Positions 33,882 to 42,833 of a stretch of DNA of 64,000 nt are shown piece by piece. The position numbers and the translations under genes were made by a program. This DNA comes from Campylobacterales bacterium (GTDB taxonomy: Bacteria; Campylobacterota; Campylobacteria; Campylobacterales; Hydrogenimonadaceae), in contig JALWMA010000144.1 of assembly GCA_027081015.1 (NCBI GenBank), positions 1 to 64,000 of the forward strand, written 5' to 3'. The first letter of the stretch is position 1, and each line of letters starts with the position of its first letter. The notes beneath the pieces are model-generated. The model ran no database searches. It had not been told where the DNA came from and saw only the letters and a program-made list of their open reading frames with translations.

Positions 33882-35141
33882 ATGGTCGAACTCCTCTCCC
33901 CCGCGGGCAATCTCGAGAAACTGAAAATCGCACTCGCCTACGGGGCAGACGCCGTCTACGGAGGGGTCAGCCACTTTTCGCTGCGCATAAGAAGCGGCAA
34001 AGAGTTTACGTACGAGAGCTTTGAAGAGGGGGTAGAGTACGCCCACTCGCTCGGCAAAAAGGTCTATGTGACTATAAACGGCTTCCCCTTCAACTCCCAG
34101 CTGGAACTCTACAGAAGCCATATGGAGCGGATGGCGCGGATGGGGCCGGACGCCTTCATCGTCTCTACGCCCGGACTCGTGAAGATGGCGCGCGAAACGG
34201 CACCCGAGATTCCGCTGCACCTCTCTACGCAGGCGAACGTGATGAACGTTCTGGATGCGCGTTTTTATTACGAGCTCGGCGTCAGGCGGATAATAGCGGC
34301 CCGCGAGATCAGCCTGAAAGATCTCGAAGCGATCAAAAGGGAGCTTCCAGATCTGGAGCTCGAAATCTTCGTGCACGGCTCCATGTGTTTCGCATACAGC
34401 GGACGGTGCCTGATAAGCGCCGTTCAGAGCGGCAGGGTGCCAAACCGCGGCAGCTGCGCCAACGACTGCAGGTTTCCATATGTGCTGTATGCCGAAAACC
34501 CTGAAACGGGGGTGACCTTCAGACTCGAAGAGGAGGAGGGTTTAGGCACCTACATAATGAACGCCAAAGATATGAATCTCGCTTCGCATATAGACGAGAT
34601 ACTCGAAAGCGGAGCGGTAGACTCGCTCAAGATAGAGGGGCGCACGAAGAGCCCCTACTACGTCGCCGTTACAGCAAGCGCCTACAGAAGGGCGATAGAC
34701 GACTTCTACACAGGACGATTCGACGCATCGAAGTACCAGGAGGAGCTCCATACGACCAAACATCGCGGCTTTACGGACGCCTACCTTCTCCACAGACCCT
34801 TCGAAAAGGAGGGCACGCAGAGCCTGGAGAGCTCCATAAGCGAAGGGACCTATCAGGTAGCGGCGCTGGTGGATGAGAAAGGTTTGGCCTTCTACGCAAA
34901 AGACAGGATCGAAGAGGGCGACGAGATGGAGATACTCTCTCCACGCCCCATAGAGGAGAGCGTAGATAACGAACGGGGAGAGATCTACCCCAAAGAGGGG
35001 CGGTGGTACATTAGGATGAGGATGCTCGAGACCCCAGGCGGCAGAAGGTTTCAGACCATACACAGCGGAAACGAAAACCCGATTCTGCTGCCCGCCGCGC
35101 TGCCCCCTTTCACATTTTTGAGAAGGAAGATAGATGGATGA
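33882..35141 (+). CDS. peptidase U32 family protein (TrhP/YegQ-like)
   Basis: A 419-aa protein with VELLSPAGNLEKLKIAL at the N-terminus, a TIM-barrel-like core and the U32 signature EIFVHGSMCFAYSGRC near residue 165, followed by RGSCANDCRFPY with Cys residues that in relatives bind an Fe-S cluster. Members such as TrhP take part in tRNA uridine hydroxylation; others were first named collagenases. The ATG lies 4 nt after cheZ, with weak spacing for a ribosome binding site, so translation is probably coupled. Confidence 0.88.
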   Translation: MVELLSPAGNLEKLKIALAYGADAVYGGVSHFSLRIRSGKEFTYESFEEGVEYAHSLGKKVYVTINGFPFNSQLELYRSHMERMARMGPDAFIVSTPGLVKMARETAPEIPLHLSTQANVMNVLDARFYYELGVRRIIAAREISLKDLEAIKRELPDLELEIFVHGSMCFAYSGRCLISAVQSGRVPNRGSCANDCRFPYVLYAENPETGVTFRLEEEEGLGTYIMNAKDMNLASHIDEILESGAVDSLKIEGRTKSPYYVAVTASAYRRAIDDFYTGRFDASKYQEELHTTKHRGFTDAYLLHRPFEKEGTQSLESSISEGTYQVAALVDEKGLAFYAKDRIEEGDEMEILSPRPIEESVDNERGEIYPKEGRWYIRMRMLETPGGRRFQTIHSGNENPILLPAALPPFTFLRRKIDG

Positions 35142-35478
35142 TCGTTTTACCACCTCAAGAGTCCTGAAAGCGTGGTGGGCGATGCAGTGGAGAGCCGTTT
35201 TGGCGACCTTTGTAGGTTCGCTGGTGCTGATAGCCCTCTTCTCATTCTTCGCCGCATTGATGGGCGTCTCGAAGGGGGTTATAATGATGTTCGGAAATAT
35301 CATCTATACCGGGGTGGCGATATTCGCATCGTTCTACTTCTTCGGATATTCGCTCAGGAAGGATTATGGGGATTTCAGGTTTGAGATATCGCAAAAGCCG
35401 CCGGAGGCGACGGAGCCGCCCACCGATCGAGAAACTGATGCAGAGAGTCCAGAGTCCAGTTCCGCAGGTCGGAATTAG
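35134..35478 (+). CDS. small membrane protein of unknown function
   Basis: A 114-aa protein with two membrane segments (about residues 18-40 and 47-70), then a charged, Pro/Glu-rich tail of about 40 residues. It overlaps the protease gene by 8 bp, so the two are co-translated. I recognise no family. Confidence 0.6.
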   Translation: MDDRFTTSRVLKAWWAMQWRAVLATFVGSLVLIALFSFFAALMGVSKGVIMMFGNIIYTGVAIFASFYFFGYSLRKDYGDFRFEISQKPPEATEPPTDRETDAESPESSSAGRN

Positions 35479-35516
35479 TTTTTGGATTTTTAAAACTTAC
35501 ATCTAAAGGAGTGGAA

Positions 35517-36011
35517 ATGAGGTTCATATCGATCATCATAGGGAGTAAAAGCGATTACGAGGTGATGAAGGAGTGCGGCAAGACGCTGGAGAAGTTCGGT
35601 GTCCCTTACGAGCTGATAATCTCTTCGGCCCACAGAAGCCCGGAGCGCACCAAAAACTATATAAAAGATGCGGAGGAGCGCGGGGCGGTAGTCTTCATCG
35701 CCGCCGCCGGCATGGCCGCACACCTTGCGGGTGCCGTGGCCGCCACCACGATAAAACCGGTAATAGGTGTACCTATGAGCTCCTCCGACCTTCGCGGGGA
35801 GGATGCGCTTTTGAGTACGGTAATGATGCCTGCCGGTATGCCGGTGGCAACCCTTGCGATAGGCAAAGCCGGTGCGATAAACAGCGCCTATCTGGCGATG
35901 CAGATACTGGCGATAGACGACGACGAGCTCAACGTCAAGCTGATAGAGGATCGGATAGCGAAGGCGAAAAAGGTCGAAACCGACTCCGCGGAGATAGAGG
36001 TCAGAATCTAA
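35517..36011 (+). CDS. purE: N5-carboxyaminoimidazole ribonucleotide mutase
   Basis: Converts N5-CAIR to CAIR in purine synthesis. The 164-aa class I PurE has [14 protein letters not shown] at the N-terminus, SSAHRSPER with the catalytic His near residue 43, and [14 protein letters not shown] near residue 85. The ATG at 35517 follows AAAGGAG with 5-nt spacing; the track GTG lies inside that site. No purK is visible in the window. Confidence 0.95.
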   Translation: MRFISIIIGSKSDYEVMKECGKTLEKFGVPYELIISSAHRSPERTKNYIKDAEERGAVVFIAAAGMAAHLAGAVAATTIKPVIGVPMSSSDLRGEDALLSTVMMPAGMPVATLAIGKAGAINSAYLAMQILAIDDDELNVKLIEDRIAKAKKVETDSAEIEVRI

Positions 36012-36050
36012 AGTCCGCCCGCTGCGGGGCGGCACCATAGAGGAGATGGC

Positions 36051-36533
36051 ATGAAAACTTGGCTCAGTATCAGGGCGTATGCGAAACTGATCGATCGCGA
36101 CTTCGACTATGTGCTTTCACTCGTAGACAGCGGCGCCGTGGTCTCCAAAGAGGAGAACGGCGAGATCTTCATAGAGGCCGATTCACAGGAGAGTCTTCCC
36201 GGCACACCCGTAAAGGGGGGCGAAATCTTGAAGGTGGATATGGAGAGAGGCGAGGGCATACAGTTTGTGGAGAAGACCATCGGAACCATTTTGAACATGC
36301 ACGAAAAGGTGATGGACGCCAAAGACGAGACGCTGCAGACGCTCAAAAACGAGAACAGTTTTCTTAAAGATGCCCTCCTCTCGATGCAGGAGCTCTACGA
36401 CGAGGACAGAAAGACGATAGAGACGCTCACCGCCGAACTCAACGCCACGAGGGAGGAGCTGGAGTTCATGAAGCGCAAATACAGGCTCATGTGGGGGAAA
36501 GTGGTGGAAAAACATGCCGGAGAAGAGAGTTGA
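36051..36533 (+). CDS. DUF3972 family protein
   Basis: A 160-aa protein found next to purE and glyQ in Campylobacterota. The N-terminal 45 residues (WLSIRAYAKLIDRDFDYVLS) resemble a small helix-turn-helix of the MerR/excisionase kind, followed by a flexible part and a long coiled coil (about residues 75-150). This suggests an oligomeric DNA- or protein-binding factor. The stop overlaps the DUF89 gene start. Confidence 0.7.
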   Translation: MKTWLSIRAYAKLIDRDFDYVLSLVDSGAVVSKEENGEIFIEADSQESLPGTPVKGGEILKVDMERGEGIQFVEKTIGTILNMHEKVMDAKDETLQTLKNENSFLKDALLSMQELYDEDRKTIETLTAELNATREELEFMKRKYRLMWGKVVEKHAGEES

Positions 36534-37399
36534 AGCTGGAGCCCGAGTGCGTGACATGCATATTTTCGCAGGCGCTCAGAGTTTGCGAAATCCTGCATGT
36601 AGAGAAAGAGCGCACCAAGAGGGTACTCGATGAGGTGGCGCTCATGATACCCGGATTCTCTTTTTCGGAGACCCCTCCCCAGGTGGCTGCGAGAGTCTAC
36701 CCCAAAATAGCGCAGCTGCTCGGGGTCGACGACATCTACGCCGAGTACAAAAAGGAGGCGACGCGACACGCGATGAGACTCTTTCCGGCCGTGAAAAAGA
36801 GGGTGCTCGAGAGCGGCGACAGGCTGCATGCCGCGCTGAAAGCCTCCGTGGCCGGCAATGTCATAGATCTCGCCGCGACACACAGCTTCGACCTCGAAGA
36901 GGAGGTGGAGAGAGTATTCGAGACCCCTTTTGCGATAGACGACTCGCAAGAGCTTCGAAAAAGGCTTCAATCGGCGCGACGCCTGCTCCTGATAGGCGAC
37001 AACGCAGGCGAACATCTGTTCGACAAGCTGCTGATGGAGACTATCTCGGAGATCTGCCCGCAGCTGGAGATAGGCTATGCGGTCAGGGGGCGCCCCATAA
37101 TAAACGACATAACCGCGCAGGATGCGAAGGAGGCCGGTATAGACGAAGTGGCCGACATAATCGACAGCGGCGTAGATACGCCCGGGTTCGATCCGGCCAG
37201 ATTGAGTCGGGAGGCTCGAAAATATTACGAAATGAGCGATCTGGTTATAGCCAAAGGGATGGGCAACTACGAATCGCTGAACGACGCCTCGACAAAGCCG
37301 ACATTCTACCTGATGAAGGTGAAATGCAGCGTCGTTGCAGCCTCTTTGGGCCGTGAAATAGGAGATATAGTATGTTACGAAGGAGCCTCCGATGTTTGA
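36530..37399 (+). CDS. DUF89 family protein, possible damage-control phosphatase
   Basis: A 289-aa protein with two N-terminal cysteines (CVTC), the GDNAGEHLFDKLL motif near residue 165 and DSGVDTPGFDPARLS and AKGMGNYESL near 220-245. This is the DUF89/ARMT1-like pattern, whose studied members are metal-dependent phosphatases acting on damaged sugar phosphates. The TTG start at 36530 overlaps the previous stop (ATGA-like TTGA) and has GGAG 8 nt upstream; the track start is 13 codons earlier within the preceding gene. Substrate unknown. Confidence 0.75.
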   Translation: MKLEPECVTCIFSQALRVCEILHVEKERTKRVLDEVALMIPGFSFSETPPQVAARVYPKIAQLLGVDDIYAEYKKEATRHAMRLFPAVKKRVLESGDRLHAALKASVAGNVIDLAATHSFDLEEEVERVFETPFAIDDSQELRKRLQSARRLLLIGDNAGEHLFDKLLMETISEICPQLEIGYAVRGRPIINDITAQDAKEAGIDEVADIIDSGVDTPGFDPARLSREARKYYEMSDLVIAKGMGNYESLNDASTKPTFYLMKVKCSVVAASLGREIGDIVCYEGASDV

Positions 37400-37889
37400 G
37401 CGACTGATGGATGAGAAGATACTGCCGTTTCTCTTCAAAGAGCCGAAACACCCGATGCGTTTCAACGAGCTTATGCAGGCCAACAAGATGCTGGTGGACC
37501 ATATACCGCTCGAGGGGAGAATACCCGGCATTAAACTTCGGCTTTCGCGCCTCTATATATTTATGGTCACGATCTGGAACCTCATATTCCTGCCGCCGGC
37601 GCTCATTTTTCACAAGCTGCTGGCGAAGATAGACTGCCACATCATGATCGTTCTGGCCGTCTTTTTCACGATCTTCTTTTTCGGTGTGCTCTCCGTTTTC
37701 AGATCATGGGCGATAGAGCGCATGGCCCTGAACCAGATAAAGAAGGCGTGGAGACTCCATCTTCCCTATTACGATTTCGATACATACCACGTCAAGGTTG
37801 CGAAGTTCTATACCGACGCCCTCGAAAAGGGGGTCACGGGCGCCAATGTGGAGATGTACATCATGAACGCCCTCTCGCTTGAAAAGTGA
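37392..37889 (+). CDS. conserved membrane protein of unknown function
   Basis: A 165-aa protein with two membrane helices (about residues 55-75 and 82-105) flanked by basic, soluble ends. It overlaps the DUF89 gene by 8 bp and is clearly in the same operon. No named domain is recognised. Confidence 0.6.
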   Translation: MFERLMDEKILPFLFKEPKHPMRFNELMQANKMLVDHIPLEGRIPGIKLRLSRLYIFMVTIWNLIFLPPALIFHKLLAKIDCHIMIVLAVFFTIFFFGVLSVFRSWAIERMALNQIKKAWRLHLPYYDFDTYHVKVAKFYTDALEKGVTGANVEMYIMNALSLEK

Positions 37890-37941
37890 TGGCGGAGTTA
37901 TATATAATTTCGGGAAAAATTATCGATAACAGGAGGTAAAC

Positions 37942-38199
37942 ATGGCAGATACCAAACCGAAACGCCAAAAGCAGGTAGTGCTCTTTACCTCGCCCGGATG
38001 CGTATGGTGTACGCGCGCCAAGAACTTTTTCAAGAAAAACGGCATAAAGTTCAAGACCATAGATATAAGCACCAACAGGCAGGCCGCCAAAGACTGCGAA
38101 CGCCACGGATGCCGCGGAGTGCCGGTGGTTTTGGTAGGGAGCCAGTGGATATGCGGTTTCGACGAGCCGAAAATAAAAAAAGCATTGGAACTTAAATGA
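37942..38199 (+). CDS. glutaredoxin-like protein
   Basis: An 85-aa thioredoxin-fold protein with a CVWC active site ([16 protein letters not shown]), the cis-Pro loop GVPVVLV and C-terminal helix. It is the class often labelled NrdH/glutaredoxin-like. The basic N-terminus (KPKRQKQ) is unusual. A TATAAT-like box and AGGAGG upstream of the ATG indicate its own start of transcription. The stop overlaps the glyQ start by 4 bp. Confidence 0.85.
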   Translation: MADTKPKRQKQVVLFTSPGCVWCTRAKNFFKKNGIKFKTIDISTNRQAAKDCERHGCRGVPVVLVGSQWICGFDEPKIKKALELK

Positions 38200-39086
38200 T
38201 CACATTCAGCGACCTTCTTCTCAAACTCCAGACCTTCTGGGCGAATCAGGGGTGCAACATAGTTCAGCCCTACGACATCCCTTCCGGTGCGGGTACGTTT
38301 CACCCCGCGACGCTTCTGCGGAGCCTCGATTCGGGCCCGTGGTCTGCCGCCTACGTGGCCCCGAGCCGCAGGCCGACAGACGGCAGGTACGGTGAAAACC
38401 CCAACAGGCTTGGGGCGTATTACCAGTTTCAGGTGCTCATAAAGCCGAGCCCGGAGGATATACAGGATCTCTACCTGAAGAGCCTGGAGTACCTTGGGCT
38501 CGATATCTCCAAACACGACATCCGCTTCGTCGAGGACAACTGGGAGTCGCCGACACTCGGTGCGTGGGGGCTTGGCTGGGAGGTCTGGCTCGACGGTATG
38601 GAGGTGACGCAGTTTACATATTTCCAGCAGGTAGGCGGAATTGTCTGCGATCCGGTAGCCGCCGAGATCACGTACGGGACGGAGCGGCTGGCGATGTATC
38701 TTCAGGGGGTCGAATCGGTATTCGATATTGTCTGGGGCGAAAAGGACGGCCGTGTCACCACATATGCCGACGTGCACAGAGAGAGCGAGTATGAATTCAG
38801 CAGGTACAACTTCGAGGTCGCCGATATAGAGATGCTCTTTCGGCACTTCGATGATGCCGCGAAAGAGTGCCGGCGCTGCCTCGACGCCGGACTGCCGCTG
38901 CCGGCTTACGATCAGTGCATGATCGCCTCCCACCTGTTCAATACGCTCGATGCGAGAAAGGCGATATCGGTGACGGAGAGGGCCAACTACATCCTTAAAA
39001 TAAGGGAGCTGGCCAAAGGGTGTGCCGAGCTCTACAAGGAGCAGGAGAGCGAGAGAGAGGCGAGAATCAGGGGTGAAAAAGCGTGA
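38196..39086 (+). CDS. glyQ: glycyl-tRNA synthetase alpha subunit
   Basis: Catalytic subunit of the tetrameric glycyl-tRNA synthetase. The 296-aa protein shows [20 protein letters not shown] at the N-terminus, [20 protein letters not shown], and [20 protein letters not shown] near residue 130. The beta subunit glyS is not in the window, as expected for Campylobacterota, where the two are unlinked. It overlaps both neighbours by 4 bp. Confidence 0.97.
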   Translation: MITFSDLLLKLQTFWANQGCNIVQPYDIPSGAGTFHPATLLRSLDSGPWSAAYVAPSRRPTDGRYGENPNRLGAYYQFQVLIKPSPEDIQDLYLKSLEYLGLDISKHDIRFVEDNWESPTLGAWGLGWEVWLDGMEVTQFTYFQQVGGIVCDPVAAEITYGTERLAMYLQGVESVFDIVWGEKDGRVTTYADVHRESEYEFSRYNFEVADIEMLFRHFDDAAKECRRCLDAGLPLPAYDQCMIASHLFNTLDARKAISVTERANYILKIRELAKGCAELYKEQESEREARIRGEKA

Positions 39087-39802
39087 CGGTAGGCGAAATA
39101 TACAGGATTCTCGATACTCTCAGCCCGTTCGAACTTCAGGAGAAGTGGGACAACAGCGGACTTCTCCTGGGGGATGAACAGCAGCGTGTGGAGCGCGTGG
39201 TACTCAGCGTCGATATAGACGCCAAAATGGTGGAGGAGGCGGAAGAGGGGACGCTCTTCGTTCTCCACCACCCGCTTATCTTTTCGGGGCTCAAGAGGCT
39301 GGTATGGAGCGATTACCCGGCGAATATCCTCCGTGAAATGGTCAAAAAGGGCCATGCGATGATCGCGATGCACACCAATTTCGACAAAACCCATCTAAAC
39401 CGCTACGTCTTCGAAAAGGTTCTCGGTTTCGAGGGGTGCTGTGAAGAGTTCGTGTGCCGGGCCGAAGGGGAGTGGAGCGGCGACGAACTGCTCGAAGACA
39501 TAAAGCGGAGACTCGGCCTCGAGAGGCTGAGGGTGGTCGGCCGGAAGAGAGACATAGGCAGCGTGGCGATGACGACCGGCTCCGGCGCGAGCCTTCTCGA
39601 CGAGATAGATGCCGACCTCTTTTTGACAGGAGACATCAAGTTCCACGACGCGATGAAGGCGCACTCGATGGGTATTATGATGGCAGATATAGGGCACTTC
39701 GAGAGCGAGCGCCATTTTGCCGACGCGCTCGGAGAGAGTTTGAAAAATTTGCCGATTCCGGTTATAATTGCACAATCAATCAACCCCTTTACCTACATTT
39801 AA
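39083..39802 (+). CDS. Nif3-like dinuclear metal centre protein
   Basis: A 239-aa member of the Nif3 (DUF34) family. Metal-binding pattern: [15 protein letters not shown] near residue 55, [11 protein letters not shown] near 95 and [11 protein letters not shown] near 205. The exact function is unknown; some members are annotated as GTP cyclohydrolase 1 type 2 homologues. The GTG start overlaps glyQ. Order glyQ-nif3-flgZ is shared with H. pylori and C. jejuni. Confidence 0.88.
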   Translation: MTVGEIYRILDTLSPFELQEKWDNSGLLLGDEQQRVERVVLSVDIDAKMVEEAEEGTLFVLHHPLIFSGLKRLVWSDYPANILREMVKKGHAMIAMHTNFDKTHLNRYVFEKVLGFEGCCEEFVCRAEGEWSGDELLEDIKRRLGLERLRVVGRKRDIGSVAMTTGSGASLLDEIDADLFLTGDIKFHDAMKAHSMGIMMADIGHFESERHFADALGESLKNLPIPVIIAQSINPFTYI

Positions 39803-39814
39803 GCAAGGAAATCC

Positions 39815-40546
39815 ATGAACAAGCATCTTGAAGATCTGATCGAGTTGTCGAAGATAGATCAGACCATAGACGCGTTTGAACCGAAAATAGAGGAGGCCCG
39901 CTCCAGACTCGACGAAGTGGAGGAGGCCCAAAGCGCAGTCGAGCGCGAGATACTCGAGCTATCCGAGGAGATCAGGGAGAGCGAGCTCAAAAAGGCGAAG
40001 AACGAGCTCCATATACAGGAGCTTGGCGAGAAGCTCGAGGCGAACAGAAAAAAGAGCGCCGAAGCGAAGACCGAGAAGGAGATAAAGGCTCTGCAGCTCG
40101 AAGAGGAGATAGCGAAAGAGCAGCTCGATTTCGCCAACGAAGAGATAGAGCGCCTCGACAACCTGATAGAGACGAGAAAGAGAGAGATAGAGACCAAAGA
40201 GGCGGAGCTCGCGGCCCTGAAAGAGAAGGGCGCCGCGGTCAAAGAGGAGGTCGAGCGGGAGCTTGCCGAGATCGAAAAAGAGAGACAGCGCCTTTTTGAA
40301 CAGAAGCAGGAGCTCATCTCCAGAATGAGCCAGAAGATCCTGGCGTTTTACGACAAGATTCGCCGATGGGCGAAAAACAGCGCCGTGGTTCCCGTGCGCA
40401 AGCAGGCGTGCATGGGCTGCTACATGAAGATAAACGACAAGACCTACGCAGAGGTCATCAAGGGTGAAGAGATCACTACATGTCCCCACTGCGGACGCAT
40501 TCTCTACCTCGAACTCCAGAAAGAAGAAGAGAGCGCTGAAGCATAA
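39815..40546 (+). CDS. flgZ: coiled-coil zinc-ribbon protein FlgZ (RpoN chaperone, HP0958-like)
   Basis: A 243-aa protein made of a long coiled-coil hairpin (residues about 10-175, rich in Glu, Lys, Arg) and a C-terminal zinc ribbon (CMGCYMKI near residue 200 and CPHCGRILY near 225). The H. pylori homologue stabilises sigma-54 and is needed for flagellar gene expression. This fits the sigma-54 promoter seen before flgB in this window. An AAGGA site precedes the ATG. Confidence 0.88.
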   Translation: MNKHLEDLIELSKIDQTIDAFEPKIEEARSRLDEVEEAQSAVEREILELSEEIRESELKKAKNELHIQELGEKLEANRKKSAEAKTEKEIKALQLEEEIAKEQLDFANEEIERLDNLIETRKREIETKEAELAALKEKGAAVKEEVERELAEIEKERQRLFEQKQELISRMSQKILAFYDKIRRWAKNSAVVPVRKQACMGCYMKINDKTYAEVIKGEEITTCPHCGRILYLELQKEEESAEA

Positions 40547-41708
40547 CCTTTTCGCGGCCCTCTATACGCTCGTCGCATGGGGGCTCTATCTGCCGTCTAT
40601 ACCCCTGCTGCTGCTTCTATCTCTTAAAAAGAAGTATCGTCAATCCGTTCCGGCGCGTTTTTTTCTCTGGAAAAACCCCCCGCTGAGGGGGGACGGGGTC
40701 TGGTTCCACGCATGCAGTTTCGGGGAGACGAGGGCCCTGAAACCGCTGATCGACGCCCTGGGGCGCGAAAAGTGTGCGGTCACCACGACGACCCGGACCG
40801 GATTTTCGGAAGCCGAAAAGATCTCCGACGAGGTTAGATACCTCCCCTTCGAGCCCCTCCTTTGGCTCTGGATCCGTCCGCAGAAGGTGCTTGCGGTAAT
40901 GGAGGCGGAGCTCTGGTTCCTGCTCTTTTATATCGCCAAACTGCGCGGAGCCAAAACGTTGCTGATAAACGCCCGAATTTCGGACAGATCATGGAAAAGC
41001 TACCGCCGCTTCTCATGGTTCTACAGGAAGATTTTCGACCTGATTGACGAAGTGTATGCCCAGAGCGAGACGGACAGGGAGCGGCTGGAGCTTCTCGGCG
41101 CAAAGAGTGTGACCGTTACGGGGAACATCAAGCTTGCGCAGCCGGCACGCGCCGCCAAAAGCTACCCTAAGCCCGCCGGCACCGTAGTTACGGCCGCCAG
41201 TACCCACGAAGGGGAGGAGGAGAGTATTTTGGACTCTTTTTTGGAGTTCAAAAGGGGGCACCCGGATGCGAAGCTGCTGATCGTCCCGAGGCATCCGGAG
41301 CGGTTCGACAAGGTATGTGCCGTCGCTAAAAGGGCGGCTTCGGGATCGGGCCTGGGTTTCGGCAGATGGAGCGAGTCGAAGAGTATGGATGCCGATATAG
41401 TCGTGATAGATGCGATGGGTGAACTGATAAACATATACGCGATCAGCGACATAGTGATACTCGGCGGAGCCTTCGCCCCGGTCGGCGGCCACAACCCTGC
41501 GGAGGTGCTGCCGTTTGGGTGCAGACTGATAACCGGAAAGCGCATATTCAACCAGAAGGCGATCTTTTCGGAGATGGAGGGGGTCCTCTTTTGCGACCTT
41601 CCGGAGCTTGCGCAGACTCTTCGCGAGGCGCTCGACGCGCCGCCCCCGAAGTTGAAGCGGGAGACCTCTCTGGAGCCGATCCTGAAAGGCGTTTCGGATG
41701 TGGTATGA
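40464..41708 (+). CDS. waaA: 3-deoxy-D-manno-octulosonic acid (Kdo) transferase
   Basis: Adds Kdo to lipid A in the inner leaflet of the cytoplasmic membrane. The ORF encodes a membrane-anchor helix (LFAALYTLVAWGLYLPSIPL), the GT30 N-terminal domain with WFHACSFGETRALKPL and TTTRTGFSEAEK, and the C-terminal half with ASTHEGEEE, VPRHPERFD and GGAFAPVGGHNPAEV. The only standard upstream start is GTG at 40464, which overlaps flgZ by 83 bp and adds 24 residues; the normal N-terminus begins at a CTG at 40536. The true start is uncertain. Confidence 0.9.
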   Translation: MKRSLHVPTADAFSTSNSRKKKRALKHNLFAALYTLVAWGLYLPSIPLLLLLSLKKKYRQSVPARFFLWKNPPLRGDGVWFHACSFGETRALKPLIDALGREKCAVTTTTRTGFSEAEKISDEVRYLPFEPLLWLWIRPQKVLAVMEAELWFLLFYIAKLRGAKTLLINARISDRSWKSYRRFSWFYRKIFDLIDEVYAQSETDRERLELLGAKSVTVTGNIKLAQPARAAKSYPKPAGTVVTAASTHEGEEESILDSFLEFKRGHPDAKLLIVPRHPERFDKVCAVAKRAASGSGLGFGRWSESKSMDADIVVIDAMGELINIYAISDIVILGGAFAPVGGHNPAEVLPFGCRLITGKRIFNQKAIFSEMEGVLFCDLPELAQTLREALDAPPPKLKRETSLEPILKGVSDVV

Positions 41709-41982
41709 TAGAAAAGACGGGTATGTCGACCTGCTTGTAAGCGCACGGCCCAACAGCGGCAAAAACGGCTTCGCAGGCATATACGACGACAGTTTGAAGA
41801 TACAGATAAAGGCCCCCGCGGTCGAAGGGGCGGCCAACAGGGAGCTGGTCAAGTTCCTGTCGAAGAGTTTCAAGATTCCCAAAAGCGAGATTCGAATCCT
41901 ATCAGGCGAGACCGGAAAGAGAAAACGGATACGCCTGCCCCTAAACGAGAGAGTGGAAGAGTTCATAAATGCAAAAGAGTGA
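41698..41982 (+). CDS. DUF167 / YggU family protein
   Basis: A 94-aa protein with the family core LVSARPNSGKNGFAG, LKIQIKAPAVEGAANRELV and ILSGETGKRKRIRLP. Structure of relatives is known but function is not. The ATG overlaps the waaA end by 11 bp and the next gene overlaps by 14 bp. Confidence 0.85.
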   Translation: MWYDRKDGYVDLLVSARPNSGKNGFAGIYDDSLKIQIKAPAVEGAANRELVKFLSKSFKIPKSEIRILSGETGKRKRIRLPLNERVEEFINAKE

Positions 41983-42730
41983 AAAGAAGCAGAAGGCGTA
42001 TAAACTTCTTGCGGTACAGATGGGGTTGTCAAACTCCAAGGCAAAAGAGCTGATCGACAGAGGCGTGGTCTATGTCGGAAACAGAAAGGTCGCCATAGCC
42101 AGGGGCGAGCTTCCGATAGAGACCAGGTTTCGGGTACTAAAGCTCGAGAGGCCCGAGGTGATTTTCGAGAACGAAGAGGTGCTGGCGCTCAACAAGCCGG
42201 CCTTCTACACGAGCGACGAGGCGGCGGCAGCCTACAGGAGTGCCAGGCTCCTTCACAGGCTCGACCGTGAGACGAGCGGCGTTCTGCTTCTTTCGAAAAA
42301 CAGATCTTTCCACAAGAGGGCCGAGGAGGCTTTCAGGGCGAGGGCCGTATACAAGGTCTATACCTGCTGGGTGCAGGGGATGGTAAGCGAGCCTGCAACG
42401 ATAGAGAAGCCGATAAAGACGATCAAGAGAAACGGCATAGCCTACAGCAGGATCGACAGGAGAGGCAAAGAGGCCGTAACCCATATAGAGCCCCTTATGA
42501 TCGTGGGAGGGCGCACAAAACTGAGAGTGGTGATCGAGACCGGGCGCACCCACCAGATAAGGGTGCACCTGAAGAGCATAGGGCACCCGATAATCGGCGA
42601 CACCCAATACGGGGTTATGTCGAACCAGACAAACAGGATGCTCCTTCATGCCCTCGAGCTGAAGCTGCTCGGCTACGACTTCAAGGCGAAAGAGCCGAAA
42701 GGTTTCGATGTGTACGCCGGCGGCGGATAA
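41969..42730 (+). CDS. RluA/RluD-family RNA pseudouridine synthase
   Basis: A 253-aa enzyme with an N-terminal S4-like RNA-binding domain (LLAVQMGLSNSKAKELIDRG) and the catalytic segment LLHRLDRETSGVLLLSKN near residue 100, whose Asp attacks the uracil. ETGRTHQIRVHLKSIGHPI follows near 190. The target uridine (23S rRNA or tRNA) cannot be told. It lies between DUF167 and ffh as in relatives. Confidence 0.9.
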   Translation: MQKSEKKQKAYKLLAVQMGLSNSKAKELIDRGVVYVGNRKVAIARGELPIETRFRVLKLERPEVIFENEEVLALNKPAFYTSDEAAAAYRSARLLHRLDRETSGVLLLSKNRSFHKRAEEAFRARAVYKVYTCWVQGMVSEPATIEKPIKTIKRNGIAYSRIDRRGKEAVTHIEPLMIVGGRTKLRVVIETGRTHQIRVHLKSIGHPIIGDTQYGVMSNQTNRMLLHALELKLLGYDFKAKEPKGFDVYAGGG

Positions 42731-42833
42731 TCTTATATTTAATTAAAATTAAAGTGTTTATAAGCTAAAATTCCAGACTTTGAGTAGAGCCCTCGATTTA
42801 TGGGGGAATTTAAGGCCAAAAGCAGGAGCGGGT

